Both the position numbers and the translations under genes were made by a program. From Treponema sp. (lineage in GTDB: Bacteria; Spirochaetota; Spirochaetia; Treponematales; Treponemataceae), in contig JAILIC010000101.1 in assembly GCA_024695475.1 (NCBI GenBank), positions 1 through 33,373 on the forward strand: a stretch of 33,373 bases of DNA. Reading direction: 5' to 3'. Under the pieces are notes generated by a model, which was not told the origin of the DNA, did no database searches, and worked only from the letters and a program-made list of their open reading frames with translations. Positions within the stretch are counted from its first letter, which is position 1; each line of letters begins with the position of its first letter. Positions 15,846 through 23,360 of the stretch are shown here, piece after piece.

Positions 15846-16517
15846 CTAAAGCCAGTATCCAATAGATGGCATTATACATGCTCTTCTGGTACAAAGATGG
15901 CTGCCATCCTTAAAATTGACAAAATCAAATAATGCAGAGCAGCCGATTCGCAATCCTTCTGTTTTTTTAAATGCATACTCTATACCTACTTGTATACCAA
16001 TGGCACGCAGGGGGCCTGAATCAAGCGTGTTATTATCTTTGTCACTTGTATTATTAAATGTATCGTCATTTTTTTGTTCAGGAAATAATTCCTTAATATC
16101 AAATGCAAACGTAGGACCTGCTACAACAGCCAGCTTGCCATTGCTGTTACTGTTGGCTGGGGTAAGTGTATATTTAAAGAGAAGTGGTATATCGATAGTA
16201 AGCAGTTTTGTTTTGATGGTATCATCATCAGTATATGACAGTCCTGCAAAGTGGAATAATGCTTTACACTGTAATGCTATAGTATCAGTACAGTGATATT
16301 CAACGCCTAATCCAAAATGACAGGTTGGAAATACGCCTACTTGAAATTCTTTGCCATTTGGAGCTGGAGAAAGAGGAGTATTGATACCTAGAGCAAATTC
16401 CCCGCCTCCAGAAAATTTAGCGAGTATATCATCAACATCATTACTTGCAGTGCTCTCATTGGCATATATACATGAGATTTCTAAAAGCATAAGTAAAAGC
16501 AACAGTGTTCTTTTCAT
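15846..16517 (-). CDS. Small outer-membrane beta-barrel-like protein
   Basis: Exported protein of 223 residues. The signal peptide KRTLLLLLMLLEISCIYA is cleaved near residue 20-21; its cysteine is not in a proper lipobox. The mature part alternates strands typical of an eight-strand OmpW/OMP_b-brl barrel: GGEFALGINTPLS, FGLGVEYHCTDTIAL, IDIPLLFKYTLTP, LAVVAGPTFAFDI, IGIQVGIEYAFKK and a C-terminal IMPSIGYWL. A low-complexity Asn/Asp-rich loop lies near 145-165. The start at 16517 is chosen because AGGAG lies eight bases before it; an ATG three codons upstream has poorer spacing. Function is unknown; it is possibly a surface or stress-related protein. Confidence 0.75.
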   Translation of the reverse strand: MKRTLLLLLMLLEISCIYANESTASNDVDDILAKFSGGGEFALGINTPLSPAPNGKEFQVGVFPTCHFGLGVEYHCTDTIALQCKALFHFAGLSYTDDDTIKTKLLTIDIPLLFKYTLTPANSNSNGKLAVVAGPTFAFDIKELFPEQKNDDTFNNTSDKDNNTLDSGPLRAIGIQVGIEYAFKKTEGLRIGCSALFDFVNFKDGSHLCTRRACIMPSIGYWL

Positions 16518-16592
16518 AACAATCACTCCTGATGGATACTTATCGAAAAAGCATTATAGACTATTTTTCACAGTGTCAATTATGTAATAGTT

Positions 16593-16763
16593 TTAGGAAG
16601 TTTTTTTTACCTCGTATATACCAGATGTCCCATACGTTGTTTCTATGGATGTATTTTGTTTATTAGCTATACTACCCAGTAAAAGTCCATATTGTGCGGC
16701 AAAAATACAATACGCTATACAATTTACTCCTTGTTTTGTAGCTCTGTCCTGTTCTCTTTCCAT
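16593..16763 (-). CDS. Small hypothetical protein of 56 residues with one membrane-like segment
   Basis: An open frame of 57 codons fills most of the otherwise empty 16527-16895 gap. It begins MEREQDRATKQGVNC and has a hydrophobic stretch at about residues 14-33 (CIAYCIFAAQYGLLLGSIA), flanked by a charged N-terminus and a polar tail ending EVKKTS. AAAAGGAAAG lies six bases before the ATG, a fair ribosome-binding site. No family is recognised. The stop-free length is not decisive by itself; the support is the site, spacing, plausible composition and lack of a better gene there. It could be a small membrane protein. Confidence 0.45.
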   Translation of the reverse strand: MEREQDRATKQGVNCIAYCIFAAQYGLLLGSIANKQNTSIETTYGTSGIYEVKKTS

Positions 16764-16895
16764 TATTGACTTTCCTTTTTTTATGTTTACGTGAGGATAA
16801 GGCTATCCTATCGACTACCATAAAAAAAGAAAACAATTTTAAGATAAGATGCATGTTTTACCAGATGAAATACAAGTTGTATTACAAAATATCTC

Positions 16896-17693
16896 TTAAG
16901 ACATTGCTTCTTTTAGAAGTGGTGCATATTTACGGCTTACAAGTACATCTTCGCCATTAGGCATCCGTGCGTACAATCGACTGTTGAGTGCAGTACGTAC
17001 TGATTGTATCTTATGTGAATTAATGAGATGCGATTTTGAAACTCTAATGATACCGGTAGGTCGCGAAAGTGACTCCACCTGGTAGAGACGCATTTTTATT
17101 TGATAGATCTCTTTATTGGTGTAGGCAAACACTTGTTCGGCATCCGCTTCAAAATAGAGTATATCGTTAAGAGGTAATTGTACATGGCAGTCGTGCTGAC
17201 CGACTCCTTCGATTTTTATCGGTGTAGGAGACTGGGAGTCAGTATTATTTATATTGGTCTGTCTTGCTTTTTCAGCAATCTCTTTGATTTTTTGATTGAG
17301 TCGTTTTGATTCTGCCTGTTCCATTTTGAACATGATATAGTACGAGAGTACGTCAAAAAAAAGGACGCTGAATGCGACGGCTATAAGTCCAAAGGTCCCA
17401 AGATATGTACCTGCGAGTAATTTTGCACTCCAGACGCAGACAATTTCAAGTATGACTAACTCAATGCTTCGTTGTGCAATAACTTGTGGTATGGTCATGT
17501 TATCTTTTATATAGACTGGTATGCAGGGTATCATGCAGATTAAGCCCATGAGCAGAGGAATAAAAAAATATGAATAAGAAATGCTTGCATTACGTGCAAA
17601 GAGTGAGCCAATGACAGCGAATGAAAGCGTACATTCAGTTTCTACAAAAGCGAGATCACGAAAAAAAGAGGTGAGATTAATACTTACTTTCAT
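16896..17693 (-). CDS. Membrane-anchored LytTR-domain transcription regulator
   Basis: Protein of 265 residues. Four hydrophobic segments lie in the first 125 residues (about 22-34, 41-62, 75-92 and 97-122). A charged coiled-coil-like linker follows at 123-145 (KMEQAESKRLNQKIKEIAEKARQ), then a LytTR DNA-binding domain at about 165-263 (LNDILYFEADAEQVFAYT, YQVESLSRPTGIIRVSKSHLIN, ARMPNGEDVLVSRKYAPLLKE). It has no receiver domain, so it probably responds to a membrane signal directly. Proteins of this shape often control neighbouring genes; the divergently transcribed lipoprotein gene is the obvious candidate (inference). No Shine-Dalgarno is seen before the ATG. Confidence 0.85.
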   Translation of the reverse strand: MKVSINLTSFFRDLAFVETECTLSFAVIGSLFARNASISYSYFFIPLLMGLICMIPCIPVYIKDNMTIPQVIAQRSIELVILEIVCVWSAKLLAGTYLGTFGLIAVAFSVLFFDVLSYYIMFKMEQAESKRLNQKIKEIAEKARQTNINNTDSQSPTPIKIEGVGQHDCHVQLPLNDILYFEADAEQVFAYTNKEIYQIKMRLYQVESLSRPTGIIRVSKSHLINSHKIQSVRTALNSRLYARMPNGEDVLVSRKYAPLLKEAMS

Positions 17694-17815
17694 AATTTAC
17701 TATTAAATATACGCTATTTTACAGTGATGGTCTTATCAATGCAAGAGTGTTGCAATTATGCTAATATCATATGTATGAGCAAGAAGAAAAAAACATGTGC
17801 AATTCTGACTGGGCA

Positions 17816-17824
17816 TGTTATACT
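17816..17824 (+). promoter_or_regulatory. Extended -10 box directly before the DUF1266 lipoprotein gene
   Basis: TGTTATACT carries the TGn extension and ends seven bases before the ATG at 17832. No Shine-Dalgarno lies between, so the mRNA would be leaderless or nearly so. Confidence 0.45.
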
Positions 17825-17831
17825 GTGATAT

Positions 17832-19487
17832 ATGCAAAAAAGTAATAACAGTAAAAATACAAAACAAATCTTGGCAAGTATAATAGTATTGTTCGCTTTA
17901 GGCGTTACTTCTTGTAAGACGACGCAAAACGTTGCAGGTCAGACAGATTCAACAAGTAACACCACTACTGCAGAAACATCCCCGAGAATACTCCCCGAGC
18001 CAATTATATTTTCACGTACTCAAGATGGCTATACTGTACTCACGCTTACCTTACCCGAAAAGACAATATATTTACATATTTATAGAAAAACCGCAGATAC
18101 TTCTTATGAACAAATCTTTGGCATTGGATCAAATCATTATGAAGGGGAATACATGCCGTGTACCGGATCTGTCCAGTTTACTGACTATTTTGCACAAAAA
18201 GATACGGTGTATAGCTATTACTATAGTTTTGGCTACAAGGAAGCTGGCCATACCGTCCATTCGCGTGGTTCTTATGAAGCAGGCTACCGTGCAGAAAACG
18301 GTTGGGGAGAGCTACGTATCTATGGCGGTAACCTCCACTATGATGAAGAAACTGCCATTTTGCATATCGACAGCTATCCAGAATATAGTCCTCGCAACGT
18401 AACCATAGCCACTGCCCGAGCGGAAACGGTAAAACCAGAAATTTATCACATTGATCCTGCCCCAGCTGCGATTAAGGGAGCATTACATCTGTATCTAACT
18501 GACGGCAACCTGCGTAAGGAACTACCGCTAGAAAAAGGCAATGACATTGATCTCAAACCATTTGCAAAACATAATCCAGCTTTTAGGAATACACCACTGT
18601 ATTTGCAATGGAAAATGGAGCTTACGGTAGAAAATCAGATGGGGGTACATCTATCGCGGATGGTTACGGATGTACATTATCAACCGGACGTACCTAAAAT
18701 TACCTACGAGCTAACGTCGAAAGTGTCTAAAGAATTTAAGCCAATACGCAAGCGTATCGATGCGATTTATGAGCATGCCGCGACTCCAGTGTGCGCTCTT
18801 GATAAAACAACCGTACAGGAGCAGTTTGCATGGGTAGTTGGATTGTCTGGCGTGCAATCATATCAAAACGGCGAAAACAGTGATATGCTGGCAGTAACGG
18901 ATGACAGCAGAGAAATTCCTGAATATATCGACCTTTTAAAAAACAGCAGCTGGGCCATTGAAAATAGCTCAGGTTTACTGCAGCAGCTAAGGTGGTTACT
19001 GTCAGGCGGTGGTGCTCGTGCTTCGTATTCTGTTATCCAAAAAGCAATAAAAGAACATCCTAAGGCTTCGGAATATTCGATTCATTGGAAACTGATACGT
19101 GCTGATAATGCAAACGCCAGCATAACGTTTGAAGATATTCGCCATGTACAGGCACTTGCCGATTATACCGAAAACCGGAGCATTCTTGCATTTGATTATG
19201 GGCGGGCCGTATGGCTGATTCGTGTAGGGTATACCATCGGGTACTTAAACCAAGACGAAGCATACTACCTGTTAAGCACTATCTCACAGTCAATACTTGG
19301 TGTATATAGTTCTTGGGAAGATTTTGGTACAAATTATTGTATCGGCTGGCTATATGTTTTAGGAATGGAGAGCGGTCAAAATGCTCTTACGAACTTAGAG
19401 ATAATATTGAATGATGATGCTTGGTTAAAAAACAGAAAGTGGATTAACAAAGCGCATATCATCATTCCATTTACCTTTAATTTTTAA
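17832..19487 (+). CDS. Lipoprotein with a C-terminal DUF1266-like domain
   Basis: Exported lipoprotein of 551 residues. Signal region: basic N-terminus, hydrophobic core IIVLFALG and lipobox VTSC with Cys28. Next is a Ser/Thr-rich linker, then beta-rich regions (about 50-300) whose strands recall fibronectin-type or carbohydrate-binding modules; none is firmly identified. The C-terminal 200 residues have the DUF1266 pattern seen in E. coli YbeU/YbeR: FAWVVGLSGVQ, AFDYGRAVWLIRVGYTIGYLNQDEAYYLL and YSSWEDFGTNYCIGWLYV. That domain has no known activity. Joining it to a lipoprotein anchor is unusual, since family members are mostly cytoplasmic. It is divergent from the LytTR regulator, 138 bases away. 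Confidence 0.75.
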   Translation: MQKSNNSKNTKQILASIIVLFALGVTSCKTTQNVAGQTDSTSNTTTAETSPRILPEPIIFSRTQDGYTVLTLTLPEKTIYLHIYRKTADTSYEQIFGIGSNHYEGEYMPCTGSVQFTDYFAQKDTVYSYYYSFGYKEAGHTVHSRGSYEAGYRAENGWGELRIYGGNLHYDEETAILHIDSYPEYSPRNVTIATARAETVKPEIYHIDPAPAAIKGALHLYLTDGNLRKELPLEKGNDIDLKPFAKHNPAFRNTPLYLQWKMELTVENQMGVHLSRMVTDVHYQPDVPKITYELTSKVSKEFKPIRKRIDAIYEHAATPVCALDKTTVQEQFAWVVGLSGVQSYQNGENSDMLAVTDDSREIPEYIDLLKNSSWAIENSSGLLQQLRWLLSGGGARASYSVIQKAIKEHPKASEYSIHWKLIRADNANASITFEDIRHVQALADYTENRSILAFDYGRAVWLIRVGYTIGYLNQDEAYYLLSTISQSILGVYSSWEDFGTNYCIGWLYVLGMESGQNALTNLEIILNDDAWLKNRKWINKAHIIIPFTFNF

Positions 19488-19493
19488 AATGAA

Positions 19494-19512
19494 AAGGGTA
19501 TTGAAAACCCTT
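19494..19512. terminator. Hairpin between the lipoprotein and thiE genes, shared by convergent transcripts
   Basis: AAGGGT (19494-19499) pairs with ACCCTT (19507-19512). On the minus strand, after thiE, the stem is followed by TTTTCATTTT, giving a plausible terminator for the thiamine operon; on the plus strand the tract is weaker. Confidence 0.55.
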
Positions 19513-19528
19513 ATATGTGAGACCAAGC

Positions 19529-20167
19529 CTATTCTCGCTGAACCAGTTTTTTTGCAAGGGTAAGTAATGTTTGTGCTTCTTGCTTTGGATTTGCTGCATG
19601 CATGATGGCCGAAACAACACAGATTCCGCTGATTTTGATACCCTCTAATACAGAAAGATTTGTTTTGTTTAATCCACCTATGGCATTTACCGGAATGGGA
19701 ACTGCCTCACAGATATCAGAAAGTGTGTTTGTAGAAGTAAGTACGGTTTTCACTTTTGTTGTAGTCGGGTATATTGCACCGACACCGCAATAGTCTGCTC
19801 CTTGCTTGTAGGCTTCTAATGCTTGTGGAACTGTTTTTGTTGTGGCACCGATTATAAACGAAGATCCCAGTATGGATCGGGCAGTTTGTATAGGCATATC
19901 ACTTTGCCCAAGATGGACTCCCTCGCTTTTAACCGCTTGTGCTACATCAATTCGGTCATCGATGATGAGAGGAATCGCATACTGGCGTGCAAGCTCATGA
20001 ACGCTTTGTGCCAGATGTATATATTCTCGTGTAGTACGGTTCTTCTCGCGCAGTTGGATAAGGGTAGCACCCCCGGCAAGTGCCTGCTCAACACGAAAAA
20101 GAAATTCTCCTTCGGTATATGGTGTACTGTCTGTAATAAAATACAGGGTAGGGTCAAAGTCTTTCAT
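19529..20167 (-). CDS. thiE: Thiamine-phosphate synthase
   Basis: Joins the HMP pyrimidine diphosphate and the thiazole phosphate to give thiamine monophosphate. It has 212 residues, the usual size, with a TIM-barrel fold. Visible motifs are LYFITD at the first strand, GGATLIQLREKN (phosphate and substrate binding), IPLIIDDRIDVAQAVKSEGVHLGQSDMP, the flexible loop GVGAIYPTTTKVK and VNAIGGLNKTNL. GAGGAA lies six bases before the ATG and overlaps the thiH stop codon, so the two are closely coupled. It is the last gene of the riboswitch-controlled operon. Confidence 0.95.
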   Translation of the reverse strand: MKDFDPTLYFITDSTPYTEGEFLFRVEQALAGGATLIQLREKNRTTREYIHLAQSVHELARQYAIPLIIDDRIDVAQAVKSEGVHLGQSDMPIQTARSILGSSFIIGATTKTVPQALEAYKQGADYCGVGAIYPTTTKVKTVLTSTNTLSDICEAVPIPVNAIGGLNKTNLSVLEGIKISGICVVSAIMHAANPKQEAQTLLTLAKKLVQRE

Positions 20168-20178
20168 GCTTGATTCCT

Positions 20179-21432
20179 CTAGATATACAAATAATCATTT
20201 AATACAGGTTGCATACCCTCTGCAGACATGTCTGTATACATACTTGTAAAACTGCGTGAGTCATTAATTTCAAACTGCTCGTCGCCTTCACTTGTTGTAC
20301 TTTCCTTACCAGTGTACTTGCTTTCGTGATCTCCGATACCTGTTGAAACTCCTGCCGATACCTTTGTTGCTGCAATCTTGACAATACCGTTTCTAAACTC
20401 TTTACTTTCACGAGACGAGACTGTGATGCCTACGTATGGCAAAAAGATCCTGTATGCACACAAGATTTGACAGAGTTGTTTTTCATGTACATCGAGAGGG
20501 TTGATTTTGTCATTGTTGATTATTGGTCTAAGTCGTGGACATGAAAGTGACATTTCGGCTTGCGGATATTTGCGTTGCAGATAATACACATGGAGGGCAC
20601 TTGCCAGTGCATCTTTACGAAAATCAGATAGACCTAACAGTGCAGAAAAACCTACACCGCGCATACCGCCTCTGAGGGCTCGCTCTTGGGCGTCAAATCG
20701 ATATGGCCACACTCGTTTATGCCCCATTAAGTGCAAGGTCTCGTATTTTTTGATATCATATGTTTCTTGGAATACCGTCACATAGTCTGCACCACACTCA
20801 TGGAGGTAGGCATAGTCTTTTGTATTTACAGGATATACTTCAAGTCCTACCATGCGGAAATACTTTCGGGCAATCTTGCAGGCTTCACCGATGTATTGGA
20901 TACTGCTTGCAGTTTTACTCTCACCAGTAAGAATGAGTACTTCTTCCATGCCACTGTCGGCAATAACTTTCATCTCATGTTCAATTTGCTCTGTATTGAG
21001 CTTAAGGCGTTTTATATGATTGTAGCAATTAAAGCCACAGTAGACACAGTAGTTTTCACAGTAGTTTGCTATATACAGCGGTGTAAAAAGGTAGACAGTA
21101 TTACCAAAGTGATGGCTTGTTCCGAGACGGGACTTTTGTGCCATTTTTTCAAGAAAAGGCTCGGCTGCAGGCGAAAGCAGTGCTTTAAAATCTTCTATTG
21201 TACAACTAGTATTTTCAAGAGCCCGCTGTACATCTTGTGCGGTATACTGGGTATAATCATAGGCATCCATTTGACTGATAACTTTTGATCGTATATCGGA
21301 GTCAATGACTTCCATACCTTCCATATATTCCATAGGATTGGTACGGGTACTGGGATCATTTTCTAGACTATGCTTTTTTTTGAGTGCTGCCTCACTTAAG
21401 AATGAGGAATCAATAAAAAATGAGTTTTCCAT
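20179..21432 (-). CDS. thiH: 2-iminoacetate synthase (tyrosine lyase), radical SAM
   Basis: Cleaves tyrosine with a SAM-derived radical to dehydroglycine (2-iminoacetate) for the thiazole ring, releasing p-cresol; it is the anaerobic alternative to glycine oxidase ThiO. It has 417 residues from the ATG at 21432, preceded by AGAGG nine bases upstream; a TTG two codons earlier is too close to the site. The 4Fe-4S motif CENYCVYC has cysteines at 125, 129 and 132. EEVLILTGES, VGLEVYPVNTKDY, GADYVTVFQETYD and MRGVGFSALLGL match the family. It lies 12 bases after thiG. Use of thiH suits an anaerobe. Confidence 0.95.
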   Translation of the reverse strand: MENSFFIDSSFLSEAALKKKHSLENDPSTRTNPMEYMEGMEVIDSDIRSKVISQMDAYDYTQYTAQDVQRALENTSCTIEDFKALLSPAAEPFLEKMAQKSRLGTSHHFGNTVYLFTPLYIANYCENYCVYCGFNCYNHIKRLKLNTEQIEHEMKVIADSGMEEVLILTGESKTASSIQYIGEACKIARKYFRMVGLEVYPVNTKDYAYLHECGADYVTVFQETYDIKKYETLHLMGHKRVWPYRFDAQERALRGGMRGVGFSALLGLSDFRKDALASALHVYYLQRKYPQAEMSLSCPRLRPIINNDKINPLDVHEKQLCQILCAYRIFLPYVGITVSSRESKEFRNGIVKIAATKVSAGVSTGIGDHESKYTGKESTTSEGDEQFEINDSRSFTSMYTDMSAEGMQPVLNDYLYI

Positions 21433-21444
21433 ATTCAAGAGCCT

Positions 21445-22215
21445 CTAGTCGCGTAAAAAACCGGTAAGTGGATCAGACGAAGAAGCACCACGTGAAAGAA
21501 CTCGTCCAAGACCTGAGAGATAGGCTTTTCTACCGCTTTCGATAGCGAGTCTAAATGCAGAAGCCATAAGCGGTAAATCACCTGCTGTTGCAAGAGCTGT
21601 ATTTGCCATAACTGCAGCGCAGCCCATTTCCATAGCTTCGCATGCTTGTGATGGGCGTCCAATACCTGCATCAACAATGATCGGAAGATCAATTTCATCT
21701 ATAAGGATTTGGATAAAGTCTTTTGTAGCCAGTCCTTTGTTTGAACCAATGGGAGCAGCCAGTGGCATTATACTGGCTGCTCCTGCATGTACTAGGTCTC
21801 TGGCAACATTTAAATCAGGATACATATAGGGCAATACGATAAAACCTTCTTTTGCGAGAATCTCGGTAGCCTTGATCGTCTCCTGATTGTCGGGTAAGAG
21901 ATACTTTGTATCACGCATGATTTCGATTTTGATAAAGTTACCACAACCAAGCTCTCGGGCAAGACGGGCAATGCGTACTGCTTCGTCTGCATTTCTTGCA
22001 CCGCTTGTGTTTGGCAGGAGTGTTACATTTTTAGGTATATAGTCAAGAATGTTTTCGTGTTCTTTTGTGTTTGCCCGTCGTACTGCAAGAGTGATGATTT
22101 GTGCACCAGCATCTTTTATTGCAGCTTCGATAAGCTTCATTGAGTATTTTCCAGACCCCAAAATAAAACGAGACTCAAATTCTTGTCCACCTAGTATCAG
22201 TTTATCATCTTTCAT
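21445..22215 (-). CDS. thiG: Thiazole synthase
   Basis: Makes the thiazole phosphate from deoxyxylulose 5-phosphate, iminoacetate and the sulfur carried by ThiS. It has 256 residues, normal length, as a TIM barrel. The Schiff-base lysine is K96 in NFIKIEIM. Other conserved blocks are FILGSGKY at the start, [36 protein letters not shown] after the lysine, [24 protein letters not shown] and [18 protein letters not shown]. It is preceded by AAGG and lies 37 bases after thiF. Confidence 0.96.
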   Translation of the reverse strand: MKDDKLILGGQEFESRFILGSGKYSMKLIEAAIKDAGAQIITLAVRRANTKEHENILDYIPKNVTLLPNTSGARNADEAVRIARLARELGCGNFIKIEIMRDTKYLLPDNQETIKATEILAKEGFIVLPYMYPDLNVARDLVHAGAASIMPLAAPIGSNKGLATKDFIQILIDEIDLPIIVDAGIGRPSQACEAMEMGCAAVMANTALATAGDLPLMASAFRLAIESGRKAYLSGLGRVLSRGASSSDPLTGFLRD

Positions 22216-22252
22216 TTTTTACCTTTTGTCCTTGTGTTCTTTACTTGTTTTT

Positions 22253-22888
22253 TTATACGTCAAACTTATTACAGAGGATTCTTATGATGGTGTGCGCTTC
22301 CTGTGCGGCACATACCATGACCCTGCTGGATATAAGACCGATATTGTCACCAACGTCACTGACACAATCTCCACAGAGATAAAACTTGTCCGATAACCGT
22401 CGGGTTTTTATCATGTTAACACTGTCAAAACCGGCCATGCCCGATGCTGCAACAAGATAGGTGTCTGGCATTTTTTCCAGAACAGCATTGACGAGCATCG
22501 ACTTTGCCTGTGCATTATCAAAGGCTTCGCATATGACCGCTGCATCTTTTGCAATGGAAACGATGTTATCGGCGGTTATTTTAGTTACATGGCTTTCGTA
22601 TGTAACATACGGAGCGATTTCTTGTAGGTTGGAGACTAATGCTTCAGCCTTTGCTTGCCCAATTTGGGTGGCTTTATAATGCTGACGATGCAAATTAGTT
22701 ATATCAACCTTGTCAAAATCGGTGAGAATCAGCTTTTTTACTCCTGCTCTTGCAAGCATAAGGGCAACATTGGAACCAAGACCTCCCAGTCCACAAATTG
22801 CAACTGTGGCTTGCGAAAGTACTTTTTGGACAGATTCTCCTTGTTTTAAAATCAGTGCTTTTTGCCATTCTTCTTTTGATGGAATCAT
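22253..22888 (-). CDS. thiF: ThiS adenylyltransferase, short ThiF family
   Basis: Activates the C-terminal glycine of ThiS by adenylation before sulfur loading. It is an E1-like enzyme of 211 residues, shorter than the roughly 250 of E. coli ThiF. The nucleotide-binding loop is ICGLGGLGSNVA at about 31-42, followed by the E1-like NLHRQHY with the conserved Arg, and VICEAFDNAQAK. One CxxC (CGDC) is present, but the second zinc pair of the longer enzymes is not, consistent with the short spirochaete/clostridial subfamily. The gene starts one base after the thiS stop codon. Confidence 0.9.
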   Translation of the reverse strand: MIPSKEEWQKALILKQGESVQKVLSQATVAICGLGGLGSNVALMLARAGVKKLILTDFDKVDITNLHRQHYKATQIGQAKAEALVSNLQEIAPYVTYESHVTKITADNIVSIAKDAAVICEAFDNAQAKSMLVNAVLEKMPDTYLVAASGMAGFDSVNMIKTRRLSDKFYLCGDCVSDVGDNIGLISSRVMVCAAQEAHTIIRILCNKFDV

Positions 22889-22889
22889 C

Positions 22890-23084
22890 TCAGCCTCCTC
22901 CTACAAAACTGACTATTTCAACATTGTCCTTATCTCTAAGTACGGTTGTCGCATAGTCGGTTTTTGGTACGATAACACAGTTTAATTCAATGACGATTCT
23001 GCTCATATCATAATCTGTGCTGGCAAGATATTCTGAGATGGATTTACCTGCGATATCAAGCTCTCTTCCGTTTACTTTAACCAT
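22890..23084 (-). CDS. thiS: Sulfur carrier protein ThiS
   Basis: Small ubiquitin-like carrier of 64 residues that delivers sulfur as a C-terminal thiocarboxylate to the thiazole synthase. It begins MVKVNGRELD and ends in three glycines (FVGGG), where the usual terminus is Gly-Gly. The ATG at 23084 is chosen because GGAG lies five bases before it; a GTG two codons upstream overlaps that site. The codons of the terminal glycines (GGAGGAGGC) also provide the ribosome-binding site for thiF. It is the first gene after the TPP riboswitch. Confidence 0.93.
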   Translation of the reverse strand: MVKVNGRELDIAGKSISEYLASTDYDMSRIVIELNCVIVPKTDYATTVLRDKDNVEIVSFVGGG

Positions 23085-23142
23085 AGACACTCCATGGGTG
23101 TTGCTATTGGCAACAAATATTAGATTGTGTTTTTAGGGAGCT

Positions 23143-23176
23143 TAAAAAAGAAAAGCTGCCTGTTTGGAACGGCAGC
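23143..23176 (-). terminator. Intrinsic terminator of the TPP riboswitch
   Basis: On the minus strand GCTGCC (23171-23176) pairs with GGCAGC (23155-23160), followed by TTTTCTTTTTT, between the aptamer and thiS. This indicates control by transcription termination when thiamine pyrophosphate is bound. Confidence 0.9.
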
Positions 23177-23227
23177 GTGCAATGATTGCTAAAGTTTTGG
23201 TCATGAGCTAAGAATACCTTGCTCAGA

Positions 23228-23318
23228 CGTATTCCCTACGTTGGCATTATCCAAATCAGGTTATGGGTCAAGACATACAGTCTACTCTCAGCCTGCTTTA
23301 TGCAAGCTCCCCTTAAAA
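23228..23318 (-). promoter_or_regulatory. TPP riboswitch (thi box) aptamer
   Basis: Read on the minus strand, the conserved blocks appear in order: GGGGAGC at the 5' end, CTGAGA (23286-23291), ACCTGAT (23255-23261), GGATAATGCCA (23242-23252) and CGTAGGGA (23233-23240). This is the standard aptamer order. Flanking bases pair around it: AATCATTG (23323-23330) with CAATGATT (23180-23187), and AAAACT (23315-23320) with AGTTTT (23193-23198), as written on the plus strand. The terminator follows directly, then thiS. Confidence 0.96.
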
Positions 23319-23360
23319 CTAAAATCATTGTAGATGTTTTAGTATATGCATGTCAATTCT

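Noticed and set aside
16766..16960. Plus-strand open frame of 64 codons in the gap before the LytTR gene
   Set aside because: No ribosome-binding site, atypical composition, and it runs into the LytTR gene on the other strand.
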